Source: Crocinitomicaceae bacterium (GTDB taxonomy: Bacteria; Bacteroidota; Bacteroidia; Flavobacteriales_D; Crocinitomicaceae). Taken from it: a stretch of DNA of 64,000 bases. Each line of letters opens with the position of its first letter. Position 1 is the first letter of the stretch. Where the stretch lies: NCBI GenBank assembly GCA_017984635.1, contig JAGNZC010000012.1, positions 1-64,000 on the forward strand. Direction: 5' to 3'. Under the pieces are notes generated by a model, which searched no databases, was not told where the DNA came from, and saw only the letters and a program-made list of their open reading frames with translations. Position numbers and translations under genes: made by a program. This document shows, in pieces, positions 16,972 through 25,482 of the stretch.

Positions 16972-17607
16972 TCAATCCTTAATCACACTATAACCCGGGA
17001 ATTTTTTCAAGTCGAAGACAAATTTTGAATCATCGATTGCTGGGTTTTCTTGGAATTTTGTCAATAAGTAAACCATTGTAGAACCATCTTTAGAGCGCAT
17101 TACCGCTTTTTTTAGTTCGTTGGAAACTTTAGAAATGTATAAAGTGATGGTGTGATAATCAACTTTTGAAGGGTTTTTTGGAAATAAGTTGATGATATGA
17201 ACGGTTTCGTTATTGATTTTATCTTCTTTGTCGTATTTGTTTTTAAATCCTGTTTCCCAAATGGTCATTAATTTTTTAGGATTCAACGATTGCTCATCTT
17301 TGTCGGATGCGTCACTTTCGTATACTGATTTCTCGTCCCTAACAACTGACCATGTTTTTATTCCGTTAGAAATGATGGTGTTATCGCCATACGCTGCATA
17401 AAACTTGTTGTTTTTTACCCAACCCTTTCCAGTTTCGTTTTCGTTGGTTCCTGATGAGCTGTTTTTAATTGTCGCTGAAAATTCGATGTAAAAAGTTTTC
17501 ATCCCTTTCATTTTTGTAGAAAGTTTATCTAAAACAGCTTGAGATTTAGCATCTTGACCAAATCCAGTGAATGCAACGAATGCAAAAAGTACAACTAAAA
17601 GTTTCAT
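16972..17607 (-). CDS. LolA-like outer-membrane lipoprotein carrier
   Basis: A signal peptide (MKLLVVLFAFVAFTGFGQ) leads into a LolA-type beta half-barrel of 211 residues in total. Typical features are SQAVLDKLSTKMKGMKTFYIEFSAT, the GKGWVKNNKFYA strand, a TIISNGIKTWSV hairpin, and the late FVFDLKKFPGYSVI. In Bacteroidota, LolA-family proteins ferry lipoproteins across the periplasm, and paralogues are common. Whether this is the primary LolA or a paralogue cannot be decided. It sits alone, between the defence-like island and an esterase gene. A one-mismatch -7 box (GATATTTG on the minus strand, 17633-17640) lies upstream. Confidence 0.85.
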   Translation of the reverse strand: MKLLVVLFAFVAFTGFGQDAKSQAVLDKLSTKMKGMKTFYIEFSATIKNSSSGTNENETGKGWVKNNKFYAAYGDNTIISNGIKTWSVVRDEKSVYESDASDKDEQSLNPKKLMTIWETGFKNKYDKEDKINNETVHIINLFPKNPSKVDYHTITLYISKVSNELKKAVMRSKDGSTMVYLLTKFQENPAIDDSKFVFDLKKFPGYSVIKD

Positions 17608-17675
17608 CTATTGAATGTATTAAATTTCAGTGCAAATATCAGAAATTGTACCAAATAACGTGGTATTAAATAAAA

Positions 17676-18302
17676 TTATTTGATAGCTGCTGTTAATTTT
17701 TGTAAACACGCTGAATCAATCGTATGTGTTCCTTCGTAAACAATCGTTTGGTAGCCTTTGTCTTGGTAGGTTTGAAGCAAGTTTGTTTGTTCATCTGGTG
17801 TTACAAATTCATCGTTGGTTCCAATGACAAAAAAGTTGGTTTTTGTAGTGTTTGGTGTTTTAGTTAGTTCCTGTTCTAAATCCGGAGGAAAAACACTGGC
17901 CCAACTAATGAAATGATCGAATTGGTTCGTCGCATGAAACCAACGTGCTGCTGTGGCTCCACCTTGAGAAAATCCCAATAAACTGATTTTTTGATAGGTG
18001 TTTTCGGATGTCAATTTTGCTAATAAGGTATTGAGCCAATTCATATTCGTTTGAATGTCTAATTGACGTTCTTCTTTTGTCATCCAAGAAGCTCCAACGC
18101 GCCCACTACTTCCTTTTAAGTAGAAACGATGCATTCCTTCTGGTGCAACTATAAAAAAATCGTCCTCCAAAACCTGGAATTTCCGAATGAAATATTCTGC
18201 CAGTTGACCATAACCATGTAAAACGATTAATAAATGAGGTGCTTTTTCAGAACCATGTGTGACATAGCGAAAGGTTGAAGGTGCTTCTAAATAGTGCTTC
18301 AT
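17676..18302 (-). CDS. alpha/beta hydrolase, carboxylesterase/phospholipase family
   Basis: This hydrolase of 208 residues has a complete catalytic triad: Ser112 in GFSQGG, Asp164 in GTNDEF and His193 in GTHTID. An oxyanion-hole HGYGQ lies near residue 29. The size and motif order match the small cytosolic carboxylesterase/thioesterase family (Abhydrolase_2). No signal peptide is present. The natural substrate is not evident. The gene is read from a -7 box (18339-18346) that abuts an opposing box for the neighbouring plus-strand gene. Confidence 0.85.
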   Translation of the reverse strand: MKHYLEAPSTFRYVTHGSEKAPHLLIVLHGYGQLAEYFIRKFQVLEDDFFIVAPEGMHRFYLKGSSGRVGASWMTKEERQLDIQTNMNWLNTLLAKLTSENTYQKISLLGFSQGGATAARWFHATNQFDHFISWASVFPPDLEQELTKTPNTTKTNFFVIGTNDEFVTPDEQTNLLQTYQDKGYQTIVYEGTHTIDSACLQKLTAAIK

Positions 18303-18338
18303 GTTAACTTTTTAAGCATAAATTTTAGTAATCGAAAT

Positions 18339-18346
18339 CAAATATA
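18339..18346 (-). promoter_or_regulatory. -7 element of the esterase gene, back to back with a divergent promoter
   Basis: On the minus strand this reads TATATTTG, a perfect TAnnTTTG. A one-mismatch -33 (TTCG on the minus strand, 18365-18368) lies 18 bases upstream. The next base starts the opposing -7 box, so the two promoters overlap. Confidence 0.5.
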
Positions 18347-18354
18347 TACATTTG
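18347..18354 (+). promoter_or_regulatory. -7 element only four bases before a GTG start (leaderless candidate)
   Basis: TACATTTG matches the consensus, with TTTT (18323-18326) 20 bases upstream in the -33 position. Transcription should begin at or very near the GTG start codon at 18359. Confidence 0.5.
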
Positions 18355-18358
18355 TTTT

Positions 18359-18901
18359 GTGAGACGAATTTTATCTTTTCTTCTTTTTTGTATCATTAGT
18401 TGGCAACTGATCGGGTTTGTTGGCTATTTTGAATTTTCAAAATTCAAGATAAAAAAGGAATTAAAAAGTTTGATCAAGCAGGGAGTGCCTCAAAAACAAT
18501 TGATTGCATTTCAATTCAATCAGAAAGAAATCAAGGATTTAGTTTGGCATAAAAAGCATGAGTTTGAATTGGATGGACACATGTATGATGTTGTTTACAA
18601 AGGAACATCCAAAAAAGGCATTCATTACTTTAAATGTGTTTCCGATGATCAAGAAACGCAATTGTTCAAAGATTTAAAACAGTACGTTTCATCCAATTTG
18701 GGTGATGAAAAAAATTCGCAATCGTTGAGTAAATTCTTTAAACTTGTTCAAGTTCCCTTTGTATTAAACGAAGTTAATTTCACGCTTGAAAAATTCTTGC
18801 CAATTCTTCTTTCAAACGATTTTTTTCAATACACGTTTCAATTGGAGACAATAGATCCATCAATTGAAACACCGCCACCAAATTCATTTTTAATTTCATA
18901 A
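18359..18901 (+). CDS. membrane-anchored protein of unknown function
   Basis: The 180-residue product begins with one hydrophobic segment (ILSFLLFCIISWQLIGFVGYF), so it is probably anchored in the inner membrane or exported. The remainder is Lys-rich and soluble-looking (FKIKKELKSLIKQGVPQKQLIAFQF, then HMYDVVYKGTSKKGIHYFKC) and ends with a Pro-rich tail. I do not recognise a family. The start is GTG; there is no earlier in-frame start after the upstream stop, and the next ATG is at about codon 76, so GTG is the only start that keeps the membrane segment. A -7 element ends four bases before it. A large hairpin region follows the stop, before a TonB receptor gene. Confidence 0.65.
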   Translation: MRRILSFLLFCIISWQLIGFVGYFEFSKFKIKKELKSLIKQGVPQKQLIAFQFNQKEIKDLVWHKKHEFELDGHMYDVVYKGTSKKGIHYFKCVSDDQETQLFKDLKQYVSSNLGDEKNSQSLSKFFKLVQVPFVLNEVNFTLEKFLPILLSNDFFQYTFQLETIDPSIETPPPNSFLIS

Positions 18902-18903
18902 AC

Positions 18904-18949
18904 ATTCGAATGCGTTCGAATTATTCAACATCAATGGATGTTTGAATAA
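18904..18949. repeat. two consecutive inverted repeats upstream of a TonB receptor gene
   Basis: ATTCGAA-TGCG-TTCGAAT (18904-18921) is a perfect 7-base inverted repeat. Directly after it, TTATTCAACATC and GATGTTTGAATAA (18921-18949) form a 12-base stem with one bulged A and a four-base loop. The second could end transcription of the preceding gene, though no T tract follows. Either could be an operator for the receptor gene that starts 55 bases on. Confidence 0.6.
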
Positions 18950-18971
18950 TACTGGTTGCTGAATATAATTC
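18941..18971 (+). promoter_or_regulatory. possible promoter of the TonB receptor gene, overlapping the hairpin
   Basis: TTTG (18941-18944) is followed after 19 bases by TATAATTC (18964-18971), which has two mismatches to TAnnTTTG. The TTTG lies inside the right arm of the preceding hairpin, so hairpin or operator and promoter would compete. Position relative to the ATG at 19005 is suitable. Confidence 0.3.
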
Positions 18972-19004
18972 AGTTGACTGATTATTGAATTTAAAAAATT
19001 AAAA

Positions 19005-21425
19005 ATGAAAAAAATTAAGTTACTTTTCGTTTCTATGTGCTTATTCATAAGTGTTCAAGCACAATTACAAACACAAAAAATTACAGTGGTTGATCAACAT
19101 ACCTTAGAGCCTTTGTCAAATGTTCAAATCTTTAAAGCAAATGAAGGCTATCCTTTTGCTGTGTCTGGCGATGATGGTATCATAAACGTGAAAGATTGTG
19201 CACCAACACAAGAGATTTATTTTAGAAACCCAAATTTTGAATTGAACTTCACAACATTAGAAAAATTGAAGTCATTGAATTACACGGTTAAAATGATCAA
19301 AAAATTCAATGAAATAAACGAAATTGTTGTTTCAGCGAGTCGATTTGAAGAATTTAAAAGGGATGTTTCTCAAAAAGTACAAGTTCTTTCTGCGCGAGAA
19401 ATCCAAGATATGAATCAATCATCTACAGCAGATGTTTTGGCTAATTCTGGAAATGTGATGGTGCAAAAATCACAGTTAGGTGGTGGAAGTCCAATTATTC
19501 GTGGATTTGAAACCAATAAAGTGTTGATGGTTGTTGATGGTGTTCGAATGAACAATGCAATCTACAGAGGAGGGCATTTACAAAATGTGTTGACCTTAGA
19601 CAATGCAATTATGGATCGTGTTGAAATCGTTTATGGTCCTGGTTCTGTGGTATATGGTTCCGATGCGCTTGGAGGTGTTATGTCTTTTACAACTAAAAAT
19701 CCACTATTATCCAAAAGTGGTAAGTTTGTGGTGAAATCAAACGCATATACACGATATATGTCAGCTGTTTCAGGATATGCTGCGCATGCAGATGTAGCAG
19801 TTGGAGGAAAAAAGTTCGGCTCATTAACATCGTTTACGTATTCTAATTTTGGAGATTTGCGTCAAGGAGCGGCTAGAGCGACAGAAGTGGGTAACTTTGG
19901 TGCAAGAACATGGTATGCGGATCGAATCAATGGTGTAGATTCGATGGTGATGAACAAAGACACGAATCTTCAAGTTGGTTCAGGTTATTCTCAGTATGAT
20001 ATCTTACAAAAATTCTTATTCCAACAAAAATCAACTGTAAAACACATTTTGAATCTCCAGTATTCTAATTCATCTAACATTGATCGTTACGATCGTTTAA
20101 CCTTACTTTCAGGTTCAAAACCAAAATTTGCAGAATGGTATTATGGTCCTCAAAAAAGAATGATGACGTCTTATACACTAGAATTGTCAAAAGCAACTAA
20201 AATGTATGATAATGCACGTTTGATTATAGCGTATCAACAAATTGAAGAAAGTAGAATAGACCGCAAATTCAAAAACAATAATCTAAATAACCGAATTGAA
20301 AATTTAGATGTGTATACGCTCAATTTAGATTTCTTGAAATACCTAGGAAATCATGAGCTAAGATACGGTGTAGATGGATGGTACAATTCAGTTAATTCAA
20401 CGGCATTCACTAAAAACATTGCTACAGGCGTTGAATCACCTTTGGATACACGTTATGCATCAGGAGGCGCTACTATGCAATCTATTGCTGTTTATGGAAC
20501 TCATAAATGGATTATTTCTGATAAATTAATCATTAATGATGGTTTACGTTATTCAAACGTTGGACTTAACGCGAAATTTACAGATACTACATTTTTTAAT
20601 TTCCCATTTAAAGATGCGAATCAAAACAATAATGCATTGACTGGAAACATTAGTTTAATTTATAAACCTTCTTCAGAAACACGCTTGACAGCTGTATTCT
20701 CAACTGGATTTAGAGCGCCAAATGTGGATGATTTGAGTAAAGTGTTTGAATCAACACCTGGAAATATAACGGTACCCAATTCATCTTTAAAACCAGAATA
20801 TACTTACAATGGAGAAGTTGGAATTACGCACAGCTTTAGCGATGCTTTAAATATTCAAGTAAACGGTTATTACACATGGTATAGAAATGCGTTAACGACT
20901 CAAAACTTTACCTACAATGGTCAAGATTCAATTTTATATGGTGGAACAATGAGTCAAGTTGTTGCAACAACAAATGCGAACAAAGCATTCCTATATGGTT
21001 TAGAATTGGCTGTTAATGGACGATTAAATTATAATGTAAGCTATTACGCAACCTATAACTATACACATGCTCGTATCGTTTCAGATAAGGGTATCGTTCC
21101 ATTGGATCACATTCCTCCTGTATTTGGTAAATTTGGTTTACAAGTAATTGATCGTAAAGTCAAAGCTGATTTATTTGTGAATTACAGCGGTGCTAAAGAT
21201 ATCAAAGATTACAGTTCTTCAGGTGAAGACAATGAAGCATATGCTTTGCCAACTGGAATGCCATCTTGGTTTACTGTAAATGCAAAATTGAATTACCAAT
21301 TCAATAAATTTATTGGTGTACAAGTAGCGTGTGAAAATATGTTAGATCAAAACTACCGCGTTTTTGCTTCTAATATTTCTGCACCAGGAAGAAACTTTAT
21401 TGTAACCTTGAGAGGAAGCTTTTAA
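19005..21425 (+). CDS. TonB-dependent outer-membrane receptor (haem/haemoglobin-receptor-like)
   Basis: The protein has 806 residues with a signal peptide (MKKIKLLFVSMCLFISVQAQ), then a short carboxypeptidase-regulatory-like strand domain (residues 25-105). A TonB-box-like EIVVSASR is followed by the plug (SSTADVLANSGNVMVQKSQ to SDALGGVMSF, about 130-225) and a beta-barrel ending in Phe. The plug wording (GGGSPIIRGFETNKVLMVVDGVRMNNAIYRGGHLQ) resembles haemoglobin/transferrin/haem receptors, so haem or iron uptake is plausible, but substrate is not proven. Two inverted repeats precede it and a strong terminator follows, so it is a single-gene unit. No haem-utilisation partner is adjacent. Confidence 0.9.
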   Translation: MKKIKLLFVSMCLFISVQAQLQTQKITVVDQHTLEPLSNVQIFKANEGYPFAVSGDDGIINVKDCAPTQEIYFRNPNFELNFTTLEKLKSLNYTVKMIKKFNEINEIVVSASRFEEFKRDVSQKVQVLSAREIQDMNQSSTADVLANSGNVMVQKSQLGGGSPIIRGFETNKVLMVVDGVRMNNAIYRGGHLQNVLTLDNAIMDRVEIVYGPGSVVYGSDALGGVMSFTTKNPLLSKSGKFVVKSNAYTRYMSAVSGYAAHADVAVGGKKFGSLTSFTYSNFGDLRQGAARATEVGNFGARTWYADRINGVDSMVMNKDTNLQVGSGYSQYDILQKFLFQQKSTVKHILNLQYSNSSNIDRYDRLTLLSGSKPKFAEWYYGPQKRMMTSYTLELSKATKMYDNARLIIAYQQIEESRIDRKFKNNNLNNRIENLDVYTLNLDFLKYLGNHELRYGVDGWYNSVNSTAFTKNIATGVESPLDTRYASGGATMQSIAVYGTHKWIISDKLIINDGLRYSNVGLNAKFTDTTFFNFPFKDANQNNNALTGNISLIYKPSSETRLTAVFSTGFRAPNVDDLSKVFESTPGNITVPNSSLKPEYTYNGEVGITHSFSDALNIQVNGYYTWYRNALTTQNFTYNGQDSILYGGTMSQVVATTNANKAFLYGLELAVNGRLNYNVSYYATYNYTHARIVSDKGIVPLDHIPPVFGKFGLQVIDRKVKADLFVNYSGAKDIKDYSSSGEDNEAYALPTGMPSWFTVNAKLNYQFNKFIGVQVACENMLDQNYRVFASNISAPGRNFIVTLRGSF

Positions 21426-21442
21426 AAGATTTATTTTTAAAT

Positions 21443-21479
21443 AAAAGAGTGGCTATTGAAAAATAGCCACTCTTTTTTT
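21443..21479 (+). terminator. intrinsic terminator after the TonB receptor gene
   Basis: AAAAGAGTGGCTATT pairs perfectly with AATAGCCACTCTTTT (15 base pairs, four-base loop) and is followed by a T run. This is the strongest terminator-like hairpin in the window. Confidence 0.88.
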
Positions 21480-21570
21480 GTTTAAAAACTAAAAGTTAGT
21501 TGAAGTAAAAATTTATTCTCAATAAGTTTAATTGAAACAATTAATGCGAGAAATCCGATTTGCTTGATGC

Positions 21571-21590
21571 TTACTTTTTATAAAAAGTAA
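21571..21590. repeat. perfect 20-bp palindrome between convergent genes
   Basis: TTACTTTTTATAAAAAGTAA is a perfect palindrome, 39 bases past the stop of the minus-strand lipoprotein gene. It could act as a weak terminator for that gene or be a protein-binding site; there is no T tract beyond the stem. Confidence 0.45.
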
Positions 21591-21628
21591 TGAAAGATAA
21601 TTCGATTTACATTTTTAAATCATTTGTC

Positions 21629-22402
21629 TTATTTATTTTTTGTCATATACTTTTCTGTCTCAGTATGATAAAAGAAGCGGTAAGCTAACTCCTTTGTAGC
21701 TGTAAGTTTAGGCTCAAAAGTATTTGGATCTGTTCCGGCAGAAGGTTGTTGGTAGTTTGCTTTATAGATTAAAATATCTTTCAGCGGTCCCATTGTTCCG
21801 TCGGAATAGCCAAATGTAAACGCTTCTTGTTTTCCTTTTAAAATTCCGTCAAAATTTTTCCATTTGAAATAACTTTTTGGCGTATGATTGACAATTGTAA
21901 AGTATTCTCTGTAACCTGCATTCGAAACATGGTATTCGACAATGGCATCTTTATATGCTAAAGAATAAACATTTTCAAAGCTTACTTTTAGTGGAACGTT
22001 TGCATTAGAAGCAATGACAATTTGAGGAGAAATCAAATTTAATTCTCCATCGTAGTAGAAGATGAAATTGTAATATCCCATGTATCCAAATTTTGAGTAC
22101 AAAGCAGGATTAGGAGATTTTGCAGCGTCGCTTTTAGCATTTTCAAAACGATTAAGCTTGATAATGGCATCTATTTTATCATCGCCGTCTAAATGTTCTT
22201 TATAGATCGTGTAGGTGAACTTTTCATTCGCTGGAATTGATAATGCACGCATTATATGTGCTTTAGCTTGTTCTTCAACCGATAACTTTTTTGTTGTTGA
22301 ATGCGGTGCTTTATCTTTTTCGACAGGTTTTGTAGATGAAGTTTCATTTTTACAAGCTACCAACAAAAGAATTAAATTTAAAACAAGAACTATTTTTTTC
22401 AT
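21629..22402 (-). CDS. lipoprotein of unknown function
   Basis: I start the gene at MKKIVLVLNLILLLVAC, a lipoprotein leader with the acylated Cys at residue 17; an in-frame ATG 13 codons upstream would spoil the leader. The mature part (about 240 residues) is soluble and begins with a Ser/Thr/Lys-rich linker. A conserved-looking core follows: FTYTIYKEHLDGDDKIDAIIKLNRFENA, with a DGDDKIDA segment like a calcium-binding or repeat-in-toxin loop, and YMGYYNFIFYYDGELN. I do not recognise the family. A TATATTTG box lies 41 bases upstream of the start. The neighbouring ung gene is divergent. Confidence 0.72.
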   Translation of the reverse strand: MKKIVLVLNLILLLVACKNETSSTKPVEKDKAPHSTTKKLSVEEQAKAHIMRALSIPANEKFTYTIYKEHLDGDDKIDAIIKLNRFENAKSDAAKSPNPALYSKFGYMGYYNFIFYYDGELNLISPQIVIASNANVPLKVSFENVYSLAYKDAIVEYHVSNAGYREYFTIVNHTPKSYFKWKNFDGILKGKQEAFTFGYSDGTMGPLKDILIYKANYQQPSAGTDPNTFEPKLTATKELAYRFFYHTETEKYMTKNK

Positions 22403-22443
22403 GTACTTCAGAATAGTGAGAATTAAAAGCATACAATGCAAGG

Positions 22444-22451
22444 CAAATATA
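22444..22451 (-). promoter_or_regulatory. -7 element of the lipoprotein gene
   Basis: On the minus strand the sequence reads TATATTTG, 41 bases before the chosen ATG. No good -33 element is seen. Confidence 0.4.
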
Positions 22452-22493
22452 GCCTATTCCTTGATAATTCGTGCTTTTAAAAGATAAAAAATG

Positions 22494-22501
22494 TACATTT
22501 G
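22494..22501 (+). promoter_or_regulatory. -7 element of ung
   Basis: TACATTTG matches TAnnTTTG and ends 17 bases before the ung ATG, giving a predicted leader of about 11 bases. The -33 region is only T-rich. Confidence 0.42.
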
Positions 22502-22518
22502 AGCAGAAAATTTAAAGC

Positions 22519-23184
22519 ATGGAATTACCTCAATCGTGGAAGAATCAATTAATATCTGAAGTTGAAAAATCTTATTTTTTAAGTTTAATGCAATGCGTCG
22601 AAAAAGCTTATGCTTCAGAGAATATACAAGTTTTTCCTTCAAAAGAGTTAGTGTTCAATGCATTTGAAAAATGTTCGTTTGAAGCAACAAAAGTCATTGT
22701 TTTAGGTCAAGATCCCTATCCAACAATTGGACACGCCAATGGTTTGTGTTTTTCAGTTGATCCATCTTTGAAGAAATATCCTAAAAGTTTAATCAATATT
22801 TTCAAAGAACTTCAAGAAGATGTAAAACGTTCAATTCTTTTGTCGGGTAATTTAGAACCTTGGGCAGAACAAGGTGTTTTGTTATTGAATACAGCATTAA
22901 CGGTTGAAGAAGGTAAACCAGGTAGTCATGGTCACTTTGGTTGGGAAGTATTTACAGATGCAGTAATTGAGTTGCTATCATCGAATAAAGAGCATTTAGT
23001 TTTTATTTTGTGGGGAGCGCATGCTCAAAGTAAAATGCGTTTGATTGATGGATCGAAACATTTGATATTAACAGCTCCACATCCATCTCCATTAGCTGCT
23101 TATCGAGGTTTTTTTGGTTCAAAACCATTTTCTAAAACCAATCATTATTTAAACCAACATGGTTTGACTGAAATTCAATGGTAA
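22519..23184 (+). CDS. ung: uracil-DNA glycosylase (family 1)
   Basis: The enzyme of 221 residues removes uracil from DNA as the first step of base-excision repair. The water-activating motif is GQDPYPT at residues 63-69 (Asp65), followed by GHANGLCFSV, LLLNTALTV, and the leucine-intercalation loop HPSPLAAYRGFFG with catalytic His188. The usual GQDPYHG form is replaced by GQDPYPT, a variant I associate with actinobacterial Ung proteins rather than the common proteobacterial form. All catalytic residues are kept, so activity is expected. A -7 element lies 17 bases upstream. Confidence 0.93.
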   Translation: MELPQSWKNQLISEVEKSYFLSLMQCVEKAYASENIQVFPSKELVFNAFEKCSFEATKVIVLGQDPYPTIGHANGLCFSVDPSLKKYPKSLINIFKELQEDVKRSILLSGNLEPWAEQGVLLLNTALTVEEGKPGSHGHFGWEVFTDAVIELLSSNKEHLVFILWGAHAQSKMRLIDGSKHLILTAPHPSPLAAYRGFFGSKPFSKTNHYLNQHGLTEIQW

Positions 23185-23211
23185 GTTCTACCATAAAAAA
23201 AAATGATTGCT

Positions 23212-23219
23212 TATCTTTG
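23212..23219 (+). promoter_or_regulatory. -7 element five bases before the hemE start (leaderless candidate)
   Basis: TATCTTTG is a perfect match to the Bacteroidota -7 box and ends five bases before the hemE ATG. Transcription should start at or next to the start codon. Confidence 0.5.
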
Positions 23220-23224
23220 CTCCA

Positions 23225-24262
23225 ATGGAATTAAAAAATGATTTAATATTACGCGCTGCAAGAGGAGAAGCCATTGAGCGTTATCCTGTTTGGTTAATGC
23301 GACAAGCTGGACGAATTTTACCTGAATACAGAGCGGTTCGTTCGAAACTTTCTGGTTTTAAAGAATTGGTGGAGACACCAGAATTTGCGGCTGAGGTTAC
23401 CATTCAACCAGTTGATATTTTGGATGTTGATGCGGCAATTATTTTCTCTGATATTTTAGTCGTTCCAGAAGCGATGGGCTTGGAATACCAAATGTTAGAA
23501 CAAAAAGGTCCTTGGTTTGAAAAAACTATTCAAACGATGGATGATTTAAAATATGCAGAAACTAATTTCGATATTGAAGATCGATTAGGGTACGTACTTG
23601 AAGCCATTCGCCTTACCAAAAAAGAATTGAATGGTCGTGTTCCCTTAATTGGATTTGCTGGTGCTCCATGGACAATTTTTTGTTACATGGTGGAAGGAAA
23701 AGGATCTAAAACGTTTTCTGAATCACGAAAAATGTTGTACACCAATCCAACTTTAGCACATGAATTATTGAATCGTATTACAGATGTAACCATCAGCTAT
23801 TTGAAAGCACAAGTTAATGCTGGCGCACAAATGTTACAACTATTTGATTCATGGGCAGGGATTTTGGGTACAGAGCAATATGCAGAATTTGGTTTGAAAT
23901 ATTTGGATAAAATCGCCAATGCAATCAATGAAGTTCCGTTGACGCTGTTTTCAAAAGGAGCAATTAATTCTGTGAATGATTTAGCAAAATTGAATTGTAA
24001 TACAATCGGATTGGATTGGAATATGGATGCAGTTGCCATTCGTAAAGAAGTAGGTGAAACAAGGACTTTACAAGGGAATTTAGACCCATGTGCGTTGTAT
24101 GCATCACATGCTGAAGTAGAAAAATCTACAATAAATATGTTGAATCGCTTTGAAAGTCAAAGACATATTGTAAATTTGGGTCACGGAGTGTATCCTGATA
24201 TTGATCCTGAAAAGGTTAAAACATTTATAAAAACAGTAAAAAATTATGAAATACGTTTCTAA
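23225..24262 (+). CDS. hemE: uroporphyrinogen decarboxylase
   Basis: The product (345 residues from the chosen ATG) decarboxylates uroporphyrinogen III to coproporphyrinogen III in haem synthesis. The N-terminal signature [18 protein letters not shown] contains the conserved Arg-Gln-Ala-Gly-Arg substrate loop. [14 protein letters not shown] contains the conserved active-site Asp, and [16 protein letters not shown] and a final [13 protein letters not shown] follow. I start at ATG 23225 rather than an in-frame TTG six codons earlier because the protein family begins at MELKND-like sequence and a -7 box lies directly upstream. The 3' end overlaps the following OmpA gene by 17 bases. No other haem genes are adjacent. 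Confidence 0.95.
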   Translation: MELKNDLILRAARGEAIERYPVWLMRQAGRILPEYRAVRSKLSGFKELVETPEFAAEVTIQPVDILDVDAAIIFSDILVVPEAMGLEYQMLEQKGPWFEKTIQTMDDLKYAETNFDIEDRLGYVLEAIRLTKKELNGRVPLIGFAGAPWTIFCYMVEGKGSKTFSESRKMLYTNPTLAHELLNRITDVTISYLKAQVNAGAQMLQLFDSWAGILGTEQYAEFGLKYLDKIANAINEVPLTLFSKGAINSVNDLAKLNCNTIGLDWNMDAVAIRKEVGETRTLQGNLDPCALYASHAEVEKSTINMLNRFESQRHIVNLGHGVYPDIDPEKVKTFIKTVKNYEIRF

Positions 24263-25430
24263 AAAGATGATGCGCGTAAGTACAATTTTCGTACTTGGAT
24301 TGAGTGCTTTTAGTGCTTTTGCTCAAGAAAACTTAGTGCCAAATGGAAGTTTTGAAGCAACTGAAGGAAAAATAAAAAAAGTGGGTGCAATTTCTAGTGC
24401 AACTGGATGGACTTCTCCAACAGCTGTTCAAGCAGATTTATTTGTACCAGGAAAAGTCTTGGAAATCAATGTTCCGGATAACATGTATGGAAAAGAAGAT
24501 GCAAAAGAAGGTTCTAATTATGCTGGAATTGTAGCTTTTTCAGTAGGAAATAAAGTGCCAAGATCTTATTTGATGACAAAATTAAGTACGCCGTTGAAAA
24601 AAGGGATGCGTTACTGTGTGAAATTCAGTTTGTCTTTAGCGGATGGTTCAAAATATGCTTCAAATCAAATTGGAATTAATTTTTCAAAAAAACAATTTGG
24701 TTCAGAAGATAAAGGAATTATTAAAGATGTAGCTCATGTTTTACATGCTAATAATGAAACCAAAAAAATCAACCAAATGTACAATTGGGATCAAGTTTGT
24801 GGAATTTATGAAGCTACTGGTGGTGAGAAATTCATTACAATTGGTAACTTTTATCCTGATGCAAATACAAGTTCAGAAACAAATCGTAAAAACAAAGATT
24901 TGAAGATCAATCAAATTGTAGCTGCCTATTATTACATTGATGATGTTTCTGTTGAGTTATTAGGTAAAAAAGATAAATGTGATTGTCAAATTGAAGTAGA
25001 TCAAGATAATTATTCAACGACAGTTTATCAAAAAGCGGTGAATTTGAATGATAAAATGACACCAGCTCAAAAAATTGAGAAGCACCAATTGTTTTTCGCT
25101 TTTGGGAAATCAACAGTAACTCCAACAGGAAAAGAAGCCTTAGATTTTGTTGTTAAAACATTGAAAGAAAACCCAACAATGAAATTGGAGATTTTAGGTC
25201 ATAGTGATCCTGAAGAAGATAAAGTTGGAAAAGAAAAAGGTCAATATGCAGAAATGTCGACAAAACGTGTTGATGCTATTCAAGCTTATTTCATGGAAAA
25301 TGGAATTCCTGAGGCGCGTTTAATTGCATCTCCACAAGGAAGTGAATTACCAAATGAAGAAATTTCAACGGTAGATGAAGACGATTTAAAACAAGCTAAA
25401 AACAGAAGAGTAACGTTCAAAGTACGTTAA
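24246..25430 (+). CDS. OmpA family outer-membrane/peptidoglycan-binding protein
   Basis: The protein of 394 residues has a signal peptide ending at SAFAQ (about residue 27). An N-terminal region of about 230 residues beginning [14 protein letters not shown] resembles a carbohydrate-binding jelly-roll. A C-terminal OmpA domain follows: [33 protein letters not shown] with the diaminopimelate-binding Asp, and [10 protein letters not shown]. It probably ties the outer membrane or surface layer to peptidoglycan. The gene overlaps the hemE 3' end in another frame, and ATG codons at residues 8 and 9 are alternative starts. A weak terminator follows. Confidence 0.88.
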   Translation: MKYVSKKMMRVSTIFVLGLSAFSAFAQENLVPNGSFEATEGKIKKVGAISSATGWTSPTAVQADLFVPGKVLEINVPDNMYGKEDAKEGSNYAGIVAFSVGNKVPRSYLMTKLSTPLKKGMRYCVKFSLSLADGSKYASNQIGINFSKKQFGSEDKGIIKDVAHVLHANNETKKINQMYNWDQVCGIYEATGGEKFITIGNFYPDANTSSETNRKNKDLKINQIVAAYYYIDDVSVELLGKKDKCDCQIEVDQDNYSTTVYQKAVNLNDKMTPAQKIEKHQLFFAFGKSTVTPTGKEALDFVVKTLKENPTMKLEILGHSDPEEDKVGKEKGQYAEMSTKRVDAIQAYFMENGIPEARLIASPQGSELPNEEISTVDEDDLKQAKNRRVTFKVR

Positions 25431-25452
25431 TTCTGATTTATAATTAAGAGAG

Positions 25453-25482
25453 AAAGGTCGATAGCATATCGGCCTTTTTTTT
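25453..25482 (+). terminator. intrinsic terminator after the OmpA gene
   Basis: AAAGGTCGAT and ATCGGCCTTT form a ten-base stem with one G-T pair around a five-base loop, followed by Ts. It overlaps the end of the convergent maf gene by two bases. Confidence 0.7.
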
